A stretch of DNA of 12,051 bases from an uncultured Saprospiraceae bacterium (lineage in GTDB: Bacteria; Bacteroidota; Bacteroidia; Chitinophagales; Saprospiraceae): positions 1-12,051 of the forward strand of contig CALDEN010000171.1 in assembly GCA_937942405.1 (NCBI GenBank), in the 5' to 3' direction. The notes below the pieces were generated by a model that was not told the DNA's origin, did no database searches, and was given only the letters and a program-made list of their open reading frames with translations. The translations under genes were made by a program, and so were the position numbers. Positions 1 through 5,512 of this stretch are shown piece by piece. Numbering within the stretch: position 1 is the stretch's first letter; every line of letters starts with the position of its first letter.

Positions 1-77
1 CAAGTGCAGGAGTACTTTACTACCAGTTAGAAAGTGGTGACTTCACTGCAACTAAGAAAATGATTGTGATTGAGTAA
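1..77 (+). CDS. C-terminal end of a type IX secretion substrate (partial)
   Basis: The only open plus-strand frame at the left edge (codons from position 3) encodes a short tail ending in TAA at 75-77. It includes GVLYYQLESGDFTATKKMIV. An aromatic Y-Y-Q-L stretch, then a Gly-Asp turn, then T-K-K-hydrophobic-hydrophobic-hydrophobic at the very end is the signature of the type A C-terminal sorting domain of Bacteroidota. That domain directs proteins through the outer membrane by the type IX secretion system and is cleaved on the cell surface. The catalytic or adhesive part of the protein lies outside the window, so its job is unknown. The family call rests on about 24 residues, but this motif is distinctive. 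Confidence 0.8.
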   Translation, partial: SAGVLYYQLESGDFTATKKMIVIE

Positions 78-80
78 TAG

Positions 81-148
81 CTAGAAATGTCTTCTGACAT
101 CTAGTTTTAAATAAAAAGGGAGGTTCTCTAAACAGAGAATCTCCCTTT
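81..148 (+). terminator. Tandem hairpins, terminator of the T9SS substrate gene
   Basis: Two hairpins follow the stop codon. The first (81-104) pairs CTAG and ATGTC with GACAT and CTAG around a bulge and is followed by TTTTAA. The second (115-129 with 134-148) is a 15-bp stem with one G-T pair and a 4-nt AAAC loop. The sequence after the second stem is T-rich but interrupted (GTGTTTATATATTTATT), so its classification as an intrinsic terminator is good but not perfect. Confidence 0.7.
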
Positions 149-205
149 GTGTTTATATATTTATTATTGTTTTAATATTAACTACTAAATTTTTAATCAA
201 AAAAA

Positions 206-1057
206 ATGAATCAATCTATGAAATACTTTTCGCTGATATTCTCTTTGTTTTTGTTTTCAAGCATAAATGCTCAAATAAAAACTCCAGCAGCATCTCCCAG
301 TTCTAAAATCACTCAAACCGTAGGTTTAGTAGATGTAACGGTAGAGTATTCAAGACCTAGTGTAAAAGACAGAACTATTTTTGCCGCTGATGGCTTAGTT
401 CCTTTCAATGAGATATGGCGAACTGGAGCAAATTCTGCCACAAAATTGACATGTAATAAGGCCATAATGGTAGGAGGTCAGAAATTAGAAAAGGGGAGTT
501 ACGCAATCCTATCTAAACCTGGAAAAATGAATTGGGAGTTTTATTTGTATCCATACGACAAAGGATCATGGTCTTCCTATAAAGAACAGACGCCTCTAGT
601 TACTGTTGGGGCAAAACCGATGGCTACTTCTGATGCTACAGAGTCGTTTAGAATCTCTTTTGATGATCTAAAAGATGCGTCTAGTAAATTGTCTTTTAAT
701 TGGGAAAACACTTCTGTTGGTTTTGATATTCAGGTAGAGACGGATCAAGATGTAATGGCAAATATCTCAAAAGTATTAGCTGGACCATCTAAGGGAGATT
801 ATTATAACGCTGCGAGTTATTACTTCAGTAGTGGTAAAGATCTCAAAACTGCTTATGAGTATGTAAAAAAAGCAACGGATGGTGACGATAAGAAGTTTTG
901 GCAGGTGAGAAGAAAATCTCAAATCGAAGCTGCTTTAGGAAAGTATAAGGATGCCATCAAATCGGCCAAAGAATCTATGGAACTTGCAGAAAAAGCAGGA
1001 AATATGCAGTATGTTAAGTTTAACAAAGATGCAATAGCAGAGTGGTCTAAGAAATAG
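206..1057 (+). CDS. Exported DUF2911 family protein
   Basis: This is a 283-residue protein. Residues 1-22 form a signal peptide (short basic start, hydrophobic core, then S-I-N-A before Gln23), so it is probably periplasmic. Residues about 30-175 match DUF2911 as I know it, including VTVEYSRPSVKDRTIF (44-59), the stretch GLVPFNEIWRTGANSATK (63-80) and a later glycine-rich K-G-S-Y-A-I-L strand. The last 100 residues are helical and Ala/Lys-rich and look like one or two TPR-like helix pairs (A-A-S-Y-Y and A-L-G-K-Y-K-D-A-I). DUF2911 is common in Bacteroidota and has no assigned biochemical role; none is proposed here. Met5 (position 218) is an alternative start that would give a shorter signal peptide. 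It has its own terminator and faces the minus-strand gene at 1125. Confidence 0.85.
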   Translation: MNQSMKYFSLIFSLFLFSSINAQIKTPAASPSSKITQTVGLVDVTVEYSRPSVKDRTIFAADGLVPFNEIWRTGANSATKLTCNKAIMVGGQKLEKGSYAILSKPGKMNWEFYLYPYDKGSWSSYKEQTPLVTVGAKPMATSDATESFRISFDDLKDASSKLSFNWENTSVGFDIQVETDQDVMANISKVLAGPSKGDYYNAASYYFSSGKDLKTAYEYVKKATDGDDKKFWQVRRKSQIEAALGKYKDAIKSAKESMELAEKAGNMQYVKFNKDAIAEWSKK

Positions 1058-1087
1058 AACTTCTCCATTGGAATAAAATAAATAGAA

Positions 1088-1118
1088 AATGAGCTTGGGA
1101 TTATTTCCCAAGCTCATT
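1088..1118. terminator. Bidirectional intrinsic terminator between convergent genes
   Basis: A perfect 13-bp stem (AATGAGCTTGGGA, 1088-1100, with 1106-1118) has a 5-nt loop. It is followed by a T-rich run on both strands. It sits between the stop codons of the DUF2911 gene (ends 1057) and the minus-strand barrel gene (ends 1125), so it can serve both. Confidence 0.88.
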
Positions 1119-1124
1119 CTTTAT

Positions 1125-1832
1125 TTAGAGCTTATAATTAAGTCTCAATAAGGCAAAAAGATAAGTGTCATTATTTTCTGGGTTTACCACCTCACTCATA
1201 CCATCTAATAGATCTGTCATCGCTAAGATAGATCTCATTTCAAAGTCAAGATTAAGTTTGTTTGATAATTTAAAATTGGCTCCCAAGCCAATAGGGATTT
1301 GTAAATTGATTTTACTTAAATCTGCCTCATCTTGTAGCTTTTGAGACTCCAAAGGCATCGTTCCATAAATAACTTCAGGGTCAGTATATGATGCTCCGAC
1401 TCCTCCTGTCAAGTAAAAGGCAATGAGTTTTTTATTAGAGCTACTTAAGTCTGTTTCCAGTTGATCTGGATTTTCTTTAGGATAGTTATCCCAGAGATTC
1501 CATTTTAAATCTAGTGATATCTCATGTAGAGGAGATGTAAAGCTATATGCTCTATTTTCATGTCCGGTTACATCTCTGTCGTCTCCCTCTAAGCTAGACA
1601 TAAACCAGTTCGCTCTAAGCTTAATTTTAGAAGTAATAGGGTATGCGGCATTAAGTCCTACGAGTAGATTGGTCTTGGCAAATATGCTTTCACCGTCGTT
1701 TCCCCAGCTGTGTGTATCCGTTCCAGATTGTGAGGCACCCAATGATAGTCCGATCTCTAAATTATTCTGAGAAAGCCCCATATAGGCGATAGAAATAAAT
1801 GCCCCGATGGACATTATCCGTTTTAAATTCAT
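1125..1832 (-). CDS. Outer-membrane beta-barrel protein, DUF6089-like
   Basis: This 235-residue protein has a signal peptide (residues 1-21, ending G-L-S before Gln22). The rest is made of alternating amphipathic strands separated by polar turns, and the protein ends in the aromatic/aliphatic strand L-F-A-L-L-R-L-N-Y-K-L, as expected of an outer-membrane barrel. The central stretch (Lys-Leu-Arg-Ala-Asn-Trp, then Leu-Glu-Gly-Asp-Asp, then R-A-Y-S-F-T-S-P-L-H-E-I-S-L) resembles the DUF6089 barrels of Bacteroidota, in which F-x-S-P-L/I-x-E-L follows a G-D-D loop. Function is unknown; small barrels of this kind are usually structural or envelope-associated. It lies 68 bp downstream of the symporter on the same strand but has its own good promoter, so it is probably a separate unit. 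Confidence 0.75.
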   Translation of the reverse strand: MNLKRIMSIGAFISIAYMGLSQNNLEIGLSLGASQSGTDTHSWGNDGESIFAKTNLLVGLNAAYPITSKIKLRANWFMSSLEGDDRDVTGHENRAYSFTSPLHEISLDLKWNLWDNYPKENPDQLETDLSSSNKKLIAFYLTGGVGASYTDPEVIYGTMPLESQKLQDEADLSKINLQIPIGLGANFKLSNKLNLDFEMRSILAMTDLLDGMSEVVNPENNDTYLFALLRLNYKL

Positions 1833-1848
1833 TTGTCGTGTTTTGCCG

Positions 1849-1856
1849 CAAATGTA
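1849..1856 (-). promoter_or_regulatory. Bacteroidota -7 box for the barrel gene
   Basis: Read on the minus strand this is TACATTTG, an exact match to TAnnTTTG. It is preceded at a 19-nt spacing by TTTT, close to the -33 TTTG. The implied start of transcription is about 10 nt before the ATG at 1832. Confidence 0.55.
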
Positions 1857-1900
1857 TATTTAGTTTAGGGTATATAAAAGAACGAGAACCACTAATATTT

Positions 1901-3604
1901 CTATCGTTTAAAAAGTTGAACAGGCAATGCTCTAATAACGAAAGAAAGCACAATAACACCTATTGTCCCTATTAGATTAAGCCAAAGAAAGCTAAAAGCC
2001 GCTACTTTTGTCGATCCTTCAGGTACATGTAAATATTGGCAATAGAGATAGAGTATGATTAGCTGAGTGACGAGAGCTGCTATAAAAACGGCATTTCCCT
2101 TGATTTTTTTGAAGTAAAAAGCGACTAAAAAGACACCTAGGATGGTGCCATAAAAAATACTCCCTACGATATTTACAAGTTGAATCAGGTTTTCAAAGAG
2201 TGTGCCTACGGATGCAAAAAGGATCGCGACTAAGCCCCAAAATAAAGTAAACAGTTTACCTGCCCATAAAAAGTGTTTGTCACTAGCAGAGGGTTTGATT
2301 AGTCGTTTGTAAATGTCTACTGTAGAGGTAGAACCTAAGGCATTAAGCTCAGATGCTGTAGATGACATCGCAGCAAAAAATATCATTGCAAATAATAGTC
2401 CTACTAAGCCTTTAGGTAAGTAGTGAAGTATAAAGGAAATAAAGACATAATCTTTATCATTGGTTTCGATGTTCTCATCTACTTTGGTGATAAGTGTTTT
2501 GAATTCGTTTCTAAGATTCGTCTCTTCTTTGATCTTTGCGTTCCAGGTATTTTGATGAGCAGCTCTATCTTCAAAAAGGCGATCACTAAGTGCTATTTTT
2601 TCAGCATGGTTTATATCATAGGCCTCTATAAGAGAATTAGCTTCAGCTTGGTAATCTGATGAGAGCACCTTCTCTATCACATTGTCATTGAAAAATATAG
2701 GGGACTTATTTGTTTGATAAAAGACAAAGACCAGTACACCTAGGAATAAGATAAAAAACTGAAGTGGTAACTTGAGCATGGCATTCATTACCAGTCCTTT
2801 CCTAGATTCCTCTATGGATTTTCCAGAAATATAACGCTGTACTTGACTCTGATCCGTACCAAAATAGGAGAGGAATAAAAATGGGGCTGCTATGAGGCAG
2901 GTGTAGATGTTGTATCTATCATTCCAGTTAAACTCTGTATCTATTATGTCGAGTTTGTCAGATGATCCGGCAATCGTCATTACTTCATCTAATGTATTGT
3001 TTAGGTTTAAGTAATAGATAAGTATAAAAAAGATGATGACTAGCCCGATCAAGATTATAGTCATTTGTAACATATGCGTTACATGCACTGCCTTTGTACC
3101 TCCGGAGACAGTATATAAGATGGCCACAAAGCCTATAAACAGGGTAGTGATGTTCAGATTCCATCCCATTATAGAGCTCAAAATGATCGCAGGAGCATAT
3201 ATAGTTATCCCCGCTGCAAGTCCCCTCTGTATGAGAAATAAAAAAGAGGTAAATGCCCTTGTTTTATAATCAAATCTATTTTCTAAAAACTCATAAGCTG
3301 TGTAGACTTTTAATTTGTAAAAAATGGGAATAAAGGTGACACAGATTATGATTAGAGCGATCGGCAGTGTAAAGTAAAACTGGATGAATTCCATCCCACT
3401 GAAATAAGCCTGTCCTGGTGTAGAAAGAAAAGTAATTGCACTTGCTTGTGTGGCCATAACAGATAATCCTATCGTCCACCATTTGGCTTCATTACCACCT
3501 AATAAGTAGCCTTGCATGTCTTTGCTGCCTCTAGTCTTCCAAAAGCCATAACCGATTACAGCGGTCATCGTAATAGACATTACCATCCAGTCGATACCAC
3601 TCAT
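1901..3604 (-). CDS. Sodium:solute symporter (SSS family)
   Basis: This is a 567-residue inner-membrane protein with about 13 hydrophobic segments. It is predicted to bring a solute into the cell together with Na+. Family features are the early motif SVMATQASAITFLSTPGQAY (48-67, the region that forms part of the sodium site), K-V-Y-T-A-Y-E-F-L (99-107), Y-T-V-S-G-G-T-K-A-V (164-173), GTDQSQVQRYISGKS (249-263) and MSSTASELNALGSTSTVDIY (413-432). The substrate cannot be read from these motifs; the closest resemblance from memory is to the monocarboxylate/iodide-like branch, not proven sugar carriers. Residues about 298-385 form a charged, helical insertion between two membrane segments. The ATG overlaps the stop of a 35-codon ORF upstream (ATGA), so translation is probably coupled. 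I see no terminator hairpin after the stop. Confidence 0.93.
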   Translation of the reverse strand: MSGIDWMVMSITMTAVIGYGFWKTRGSKDMQGYLLGGNEAKWWTIGLSVMATQASAITFLSTPGQAYFSGMEFIQFYFTLPIALIIICVTFIPIFYKLKVYTAYEFLENRFDYKTRAFTSFLFLIQRGLAAGITIYAPAIILSSIMGWNLNITTLFIGFVAILYTVSGGTKAVHVTHMLQMTIILIGLVIIFFILIYYLNLNNTLDEVMTIAGSSDKLDIIDTEFNWNDRYNIYTCLIAAPFLFLSYFGTDQSQVQRYISGKSIEESRKGLVMNAMLKLPLQFFILFLGVLVFVFYQTNKSPIFFNDNVIEKVLSSDYQAEANSLIEAYDINHAEKIALSDRLFEDRAAHQNTWNAKIKEETNLRNEFKTLITKVDENIETNDKDYVFISFILHYLPKGLVGLLFAMIFFAAMSSTASELNALGSTSTVDIYKRLIKPSASDKHFLWAGKLFTLFWGLVAILFASVGTLFENLIQLVNIVGSIFYGTILGVFLVAFYFKKIKGNAVFIAALVTQLIILYLYCQYLHVPEGSTKVAAFSFLWLNLIGTIGVIVLSFVIRALPVQLFKR

Positions 3605-3708
3605 ATTACATACGATTTAGTAACGAGAAGAAATACCAAAATGTAAAGGATATTAAGTACGACTATTGCGATGTAGGCTTTACGCCAAGATTTATTTTTA
3701 GACTGCAT
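3601..3708 (-). CDS. 35-residue single-pass membrane protein coupled to the symporter
   Basis: This is an ORF of 35 codons starting at the ATG whose complement is 3706-3708. It begins MQSKNKSWRKAYIAIVVLNI and continues with a hydrophobic run L-Y-I-L-V-F-L-L-V-T before a short polar end K-S-Y-V-I. This gives one membrane helix (residues about 12-30) with a basic N-terminus, which by the positive-inside rule would lie in the cytoplasm. Its TGA overlaps the symporter ATG in the arrangement ATGA, a common sign of translational coupling. Several SSS carriers are known to be preceded by a small membrane partner (DUF4212, DUF3311, or YhdT beside PanF). This one is shorter, and I cannot assign it to those families. 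It is probably an accessory subunit or a leader peptide that opens the symporter start. Confidence 0.6.
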   Translation of the reverse strand: MQSKNKSWRKAYIAIVVLNILYILVFLLVTKSYVI

Positions 3709-3728
3709 TACTGTAAAAATGATCAAAC

Positions 3729-3744
3729 TTTGGCTTAAGCCAAA
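3729..3744. promoter_or_regulatory. 16-bp perfect palindrome upstream of symporter operon
   Basis: TTTGGCTTAAGCCAAA reads the same on both strands and lies 20 bp before the start of the small membrane ORF. Its position, in the expected leader or promoter of the symporter unit, suits an operator for a dimeric repressor or activator; it could also fold as a hairpin in RNA. No regulator gene is adjacent. Confidence 0.45.
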
Positions 3745-3826
3745 ACGCATGACGAATAAAAAATATATAAATCAAAATTATTTGAAATATAAACATCCAT
3801 TATCCAAGGAAGATTAGGCATATTGC

Positions 3827-3834
3827 TAATTTTG
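3827..3834 (+). promoter_or_regulatory. Candidate -7 box (TAATTTTG)
   Basis: This is an exact TAnnTTTG match on the plus strand, 22 bp before the ATG of a 23-codon ORF. No convincing TTTG lies 17-23 nt upstream. In AT-rich DNA such matches also arise by chance, so this is only a candidate. Confidence 0.3.
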
Positions 3835-3856
3835 CCGATCTTAATTAGTGATAAAC

Positions 3857-3928
3857 ATGTTAGTAGTAATAGTATTATTGGTTGCCTTGGTGTTTTCGGC
3901 AATGATAAAGTTGAGAGCTGAGTATTAA
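3857..3928 (+). CDS. Possible 23-residue membrane peptide
   Basis: This short ORF begins MLVVIVLLVALVFSAMI and ends with K-L-R-A-E-Y and TAA. Residues 1-17 are long enough for one membrane helix, followed by a charged end. It has an exact -7 box 22 bp upstream but no ribosome binding site. Its last 4 bp overlap the 3' end of the convergent gene at 3925. No homologue is recognised. It may be a real micropeptide or a chance ORF in AT-rich intergenic DNA. Confidence 0.25.
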   Translation: MLVVIVLLVALVFSAMIKLRAEY

Positions 3929-4134
3929 TCCTTTACCTCAGGCATTTTACATTCTTCGTCCGGTTTTTTACCACATACGGTACAGTCCCCGATTTCACTT
4001 TTCAGCATCGGATTATTAGATGCACATGTACCTCGAAACTCTTTGCCAGTCACGAGTTGTCTCAGATTTATCATCATAAAGGATAAGCCGAAAACGACAA
4101 ATATGATGGCAAACATGTAGAAAAAAGTATTCAT
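3925..4134 (-). CDS. nqrM: Probable NqrM, maturation factor of Na+-NQR (DUF539-like)
   Basis: This 69-residue protein has one N-terminal membrane helix (residues about 4-24) and a soluble tail with four cysteines: C37 in R-G-T-C, C51 and C54 in C-T-V-C-G-K-K, and C62. A single helix followed by G-K-x-(I/F)-(K/R)-G-(S/T)-C, then C-x-x-C-G, then a late cysteine is the layout of NqrM. NqrM is needed to install the iron centre between NqrD and NqrE of the Na+-translocating NADH:quinone reductase. The nqr genes are not in this window, so the assignment rests on layout and cysteines only. Databases often call such proteins simply membrane or secreted protein. The gene is divergent from mazG and shares its upstream region. 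Confidence 0.65.
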   Translation of the reverse strand: MNTFFYMFAIIFVVFGLSFMMINLRQLVTGKEFRGTCASNNPMLKSEIGDCTVCGKKPDEECKMPEVKD

Positions 4135-4158
4135 CTGACTAGAAATTTAATATTAAAA

Positions 4159-4166
4159 CAAAGTTA
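4159..4166 (-). promoter_or_regulatory. -7 box for the nqrM-like gene
   Basis: On the minus strand this reads TAACTTTG, an exact TAnnTTTG, 24 bp before the ATG. The -33 element is not clear. Confidence 0.45.
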
Positions 4167-4173
4167 ATACAAT

Positions 4174-4181
4174 TAAGTTTG
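4174..4181 (+). promoter_or_regulatory. -7 box for mazG
   Basis: TAAGTTTG is an exact TAnnTTTG match, 21 bp before the mazG ATG. It lies only 7 bp from the divergent minus-strand -7 box, so the two promoters must overlap. Confidence 0.5.
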
Positions 4182-4202
4182 TGTCCACATAAATAAATAA
4201 AA

Positions 4203-4973
4203 ATGGATCCGAGACTTTTGGCATTCCAACGGCTACTAGATATAATGGATGATCTAAGAGCTAAGTGTCCTTGGGATAAAAAGCAAACATTTCTAAGCTT
4301 AAGAAACTTAACGATTGAGGAAACCTACGAATTGGCAGACGCTATACTCGGAAATGATTTGGGAGATGTAGAAGAAGAGTTGGGAGATCTAATGCTGCAC
4401 ATGGTGTTTTATGCAAAGTTAGGAACGGAGCAAGAGGCATTTACGATGACTACCGTGCTCAATAAAGTGTGTGAGAAACTCATCAGAAGACATCCTCATA
4501 TTTATGGCGACGTAGAAGTAAACGACGAATCCGATGTCATGAAAAACTGGGAACAGCTGAAACTGGAAGAAAAGAAAGGAGATAAGCCTAAATCTGTCTT
4601 ATCGGGTGTCCCTGTGTCATTGCCGGCTATGGTAAAGGCGTACCGTATGCAAGAAAAAACCAAGCAAGTAGGCTTTGAATGGGAATCCAAAGACCAAGTA
4701 TGGGAAAAGGTAGAAGAGGAGGTGCAAGAATTAAAAAAAGCCATCCATGAGGAAAAAGACATAGCTCGAATAGAGGACGAATTTGGAGACGTGATGTTTT
4801 CTCTTATAAACTATGCTCGGTTTTTAAAGATCGATCCAGAAACTGCCCTCGAAAAGGTAAATAAGAAGTTTAAAAATAGATTTGAATACATTGAGCAGCA
4901 AGCATCTAAACCACTTACTGAGATGACTTTAGGAGAGATGGATGCATTATGGAACGAGGCCAAGAATAATTAG
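4203..4973 (+). CDS. mazG: Nucleoside triphosphate pyrophosphohydrolase MazG
   Basis: The 256-residue product hydrolyses (d)NTPs to the monophosphate and pyrophosphate in the cytoplasm. It cleans the nucleotide pool of non-canonical bases and, in E. coli, affects (p)ppGpp. Two MazG repeats are visible. The first has L-R-A-K-C-P-W-D (18-25), the metal-binding E39-E40-x-x-E43 and E59-x-x-D62. The second has E-E-E-V-Q-E-L, then D-E-F-G-D-V-M-F-S-L-I-N-Y-A-R. Between them is the usual linker S-G-V-P-V-S-L-P-A-M-V-K-A. Length and motif order fit full-length MazG. The gene starts at an ATG after an A/T-rich leader without Shine-Dalgarno. It precedes rpsO by 87 bp, but rpsO has its own promoter. Confidence 0.95.
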   Translation: MDPRLLAFQRLLDIMDDLRAKCPWDKKQTFLSLRNLTIEETYELADAILGNDLGDVEEELGDLMLHMVFYAKLGTEQEAFTMTTVLNKVCEKLIRRHPHIYGDVEVNDESDVMKNWEQLKLEEKKGDKPKSVLSGVPVSLPAMVKAYRMQEKTKQVGFEWESKDQVWEKVEEEVQELKKAIHEEKDIARIEDEFGDVMFSLINYARFLKIDPETALEKVNKKFKNRFEYIEQQASKPLTEMTLGEMDALWNEAKNN

Positions 4974-4993
4974 AACTTATCCTTAAAACTGAA

Positions 4994-5019
4994 ATAAAAT
5001 ACCTATTTTTGCAGTCGCT
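4994..5019 (+). promoter_or_regulatory. rpsO promoter
   Basis: The segment ATAAAATACC followed by TATTTTTG (5004-5011) contains an exact TAnnTTTG -7 box followed by CA, the form typical of highly expressed Bacteroidota genes. It leaves a leader of about 45 nt before rpsO. A near copy of the whole module lies at 5418-5445 before pnp. Confidence 0.6.
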
Positions 5020-5060
5020 AAAACTGTATTATTAATCCTTTTTGGTAAAACTAAAAAACA

Positions 5061-5336
5061 ATGGCAAATTATTTAACAAAAGAAAAGAAAGCTGAAATCT
5101 TTGCAGAGCATGGAGGATCAGCGACTAACACTGGATCTGTAGAAGGTCAGGTGGCATTATTTACGTACAGAATAAAAGAACTTTCTCAGCACCTTAAAGA
5201 AAATAAAAAGGATCATGCTTGTAGAAGATCGCTTTTAACGCTAGTAGGTAAAAGAAAGAGATTCTTAAAATATCTCGCTGCAAATGATATCGAAAAGTAC
5301 AGAGCACTTATCGAGAAGTTGCAAATAAGAAAATAG
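5061..5336 (+). CDS. rpsO: 30S ribosomal protein S15
   Basis: The 91-residue product is a primary 16S rRNA-binding protein of the small subunit platform. Recognisable parts are N-T-G-S-V-E-G-Q (22-29), the helix A-L-F-T-Y-R-I-K-E-L (32-41), H-L-K-E-N-K-K-D-H (44-52) and LLTLVGKRKRFLKYLA (58-73), ending L-I-E-K-L-Q-I-R-K. Length is normal (88-91 in most bacteria). The start is the only ATG in frame, preceded by an A-rich leader (ACTAAAAAACA) with no Shine-Dalgarno. In E. coli S15 represses its own translation through its leader; no comparable pseudoknot was worked out here. A strong terminator separates it from pnp, its usual neighbour. Confidence 0.98.
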   Translation: MANYLTKEKKAEIFAEHGGSATNTGSVEGQVALFTYRIKELSQHLKENKKDHACRRSLLTLVGKRKRFLKYLAANDIEKYRALIEKLQIRK

Positions 5337-5353
5337 ATAAAACACAAAATACT

Positions 5354-5382
5354 GGTGCCTCAAAGTGAGGCACCTTTTTTTT
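5354..5382 (+). terminator. Intrinsic terminator of rpsO
   Basis: A perfect 9-bp stem (GGTGCCTCA, 5354-5362, with 5366-5374) with a 3-nt loop is followed by eight T residues. It should end much of the rpsO transcript before pnp. Confidence 0.93.
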
Positions 5383-5417
5383 ATTAATTATTTACGGGAG
5401 GTCTTTATTAGAGAAAT

Positions 5418-5445
5418 ATAAAATACCGATTTTTTTGCATCCGCT
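5418..5445 (+). promoter_or_regulatory. Candidate pnp promoter, copy of the rpsO module
   Basis: ATAAAATACC is identical to the rpsO promoter segment. It is followed by GATTTTTTTGCA and then TCCGCTGA, against TATTTTTGCA and GTCGCTAA before rpsO. Two extra T residues shift the TTTG away from the TA, so the -7 box is less perfect. It lies about 70-95 bp before the pnp ATG. Confidence 0.45.
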
Positions 5446-5512
5446 GATTTTTTTCTACTCCAAATTTTCTGCTTAACACAAAAGACCACCACATACTAGA
5501 TTGATTAAAATT

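Noticed and set aside
150..205. Promoter of the DUF2911 gene (TAAATTTT at 186-193, ATTG at 166-169)
   Set aside because: The -7 match lacks the G, spacing is 16 nt and the leader would be only a few bases, so the call is too weak.
2423..3269. Plus-strand ORFs of 78 codons inside the symporter gene
   Set aside because: They are antisense shadows of a well-supported 567-residue symporter and show no coding features of their own.
5501..5512. TTG start for pnp, four codons upstream of the ATG
   Set aside because: The ATG at 5513 gives the normal family N-terminus, and TTG starts are rare in this phylum.
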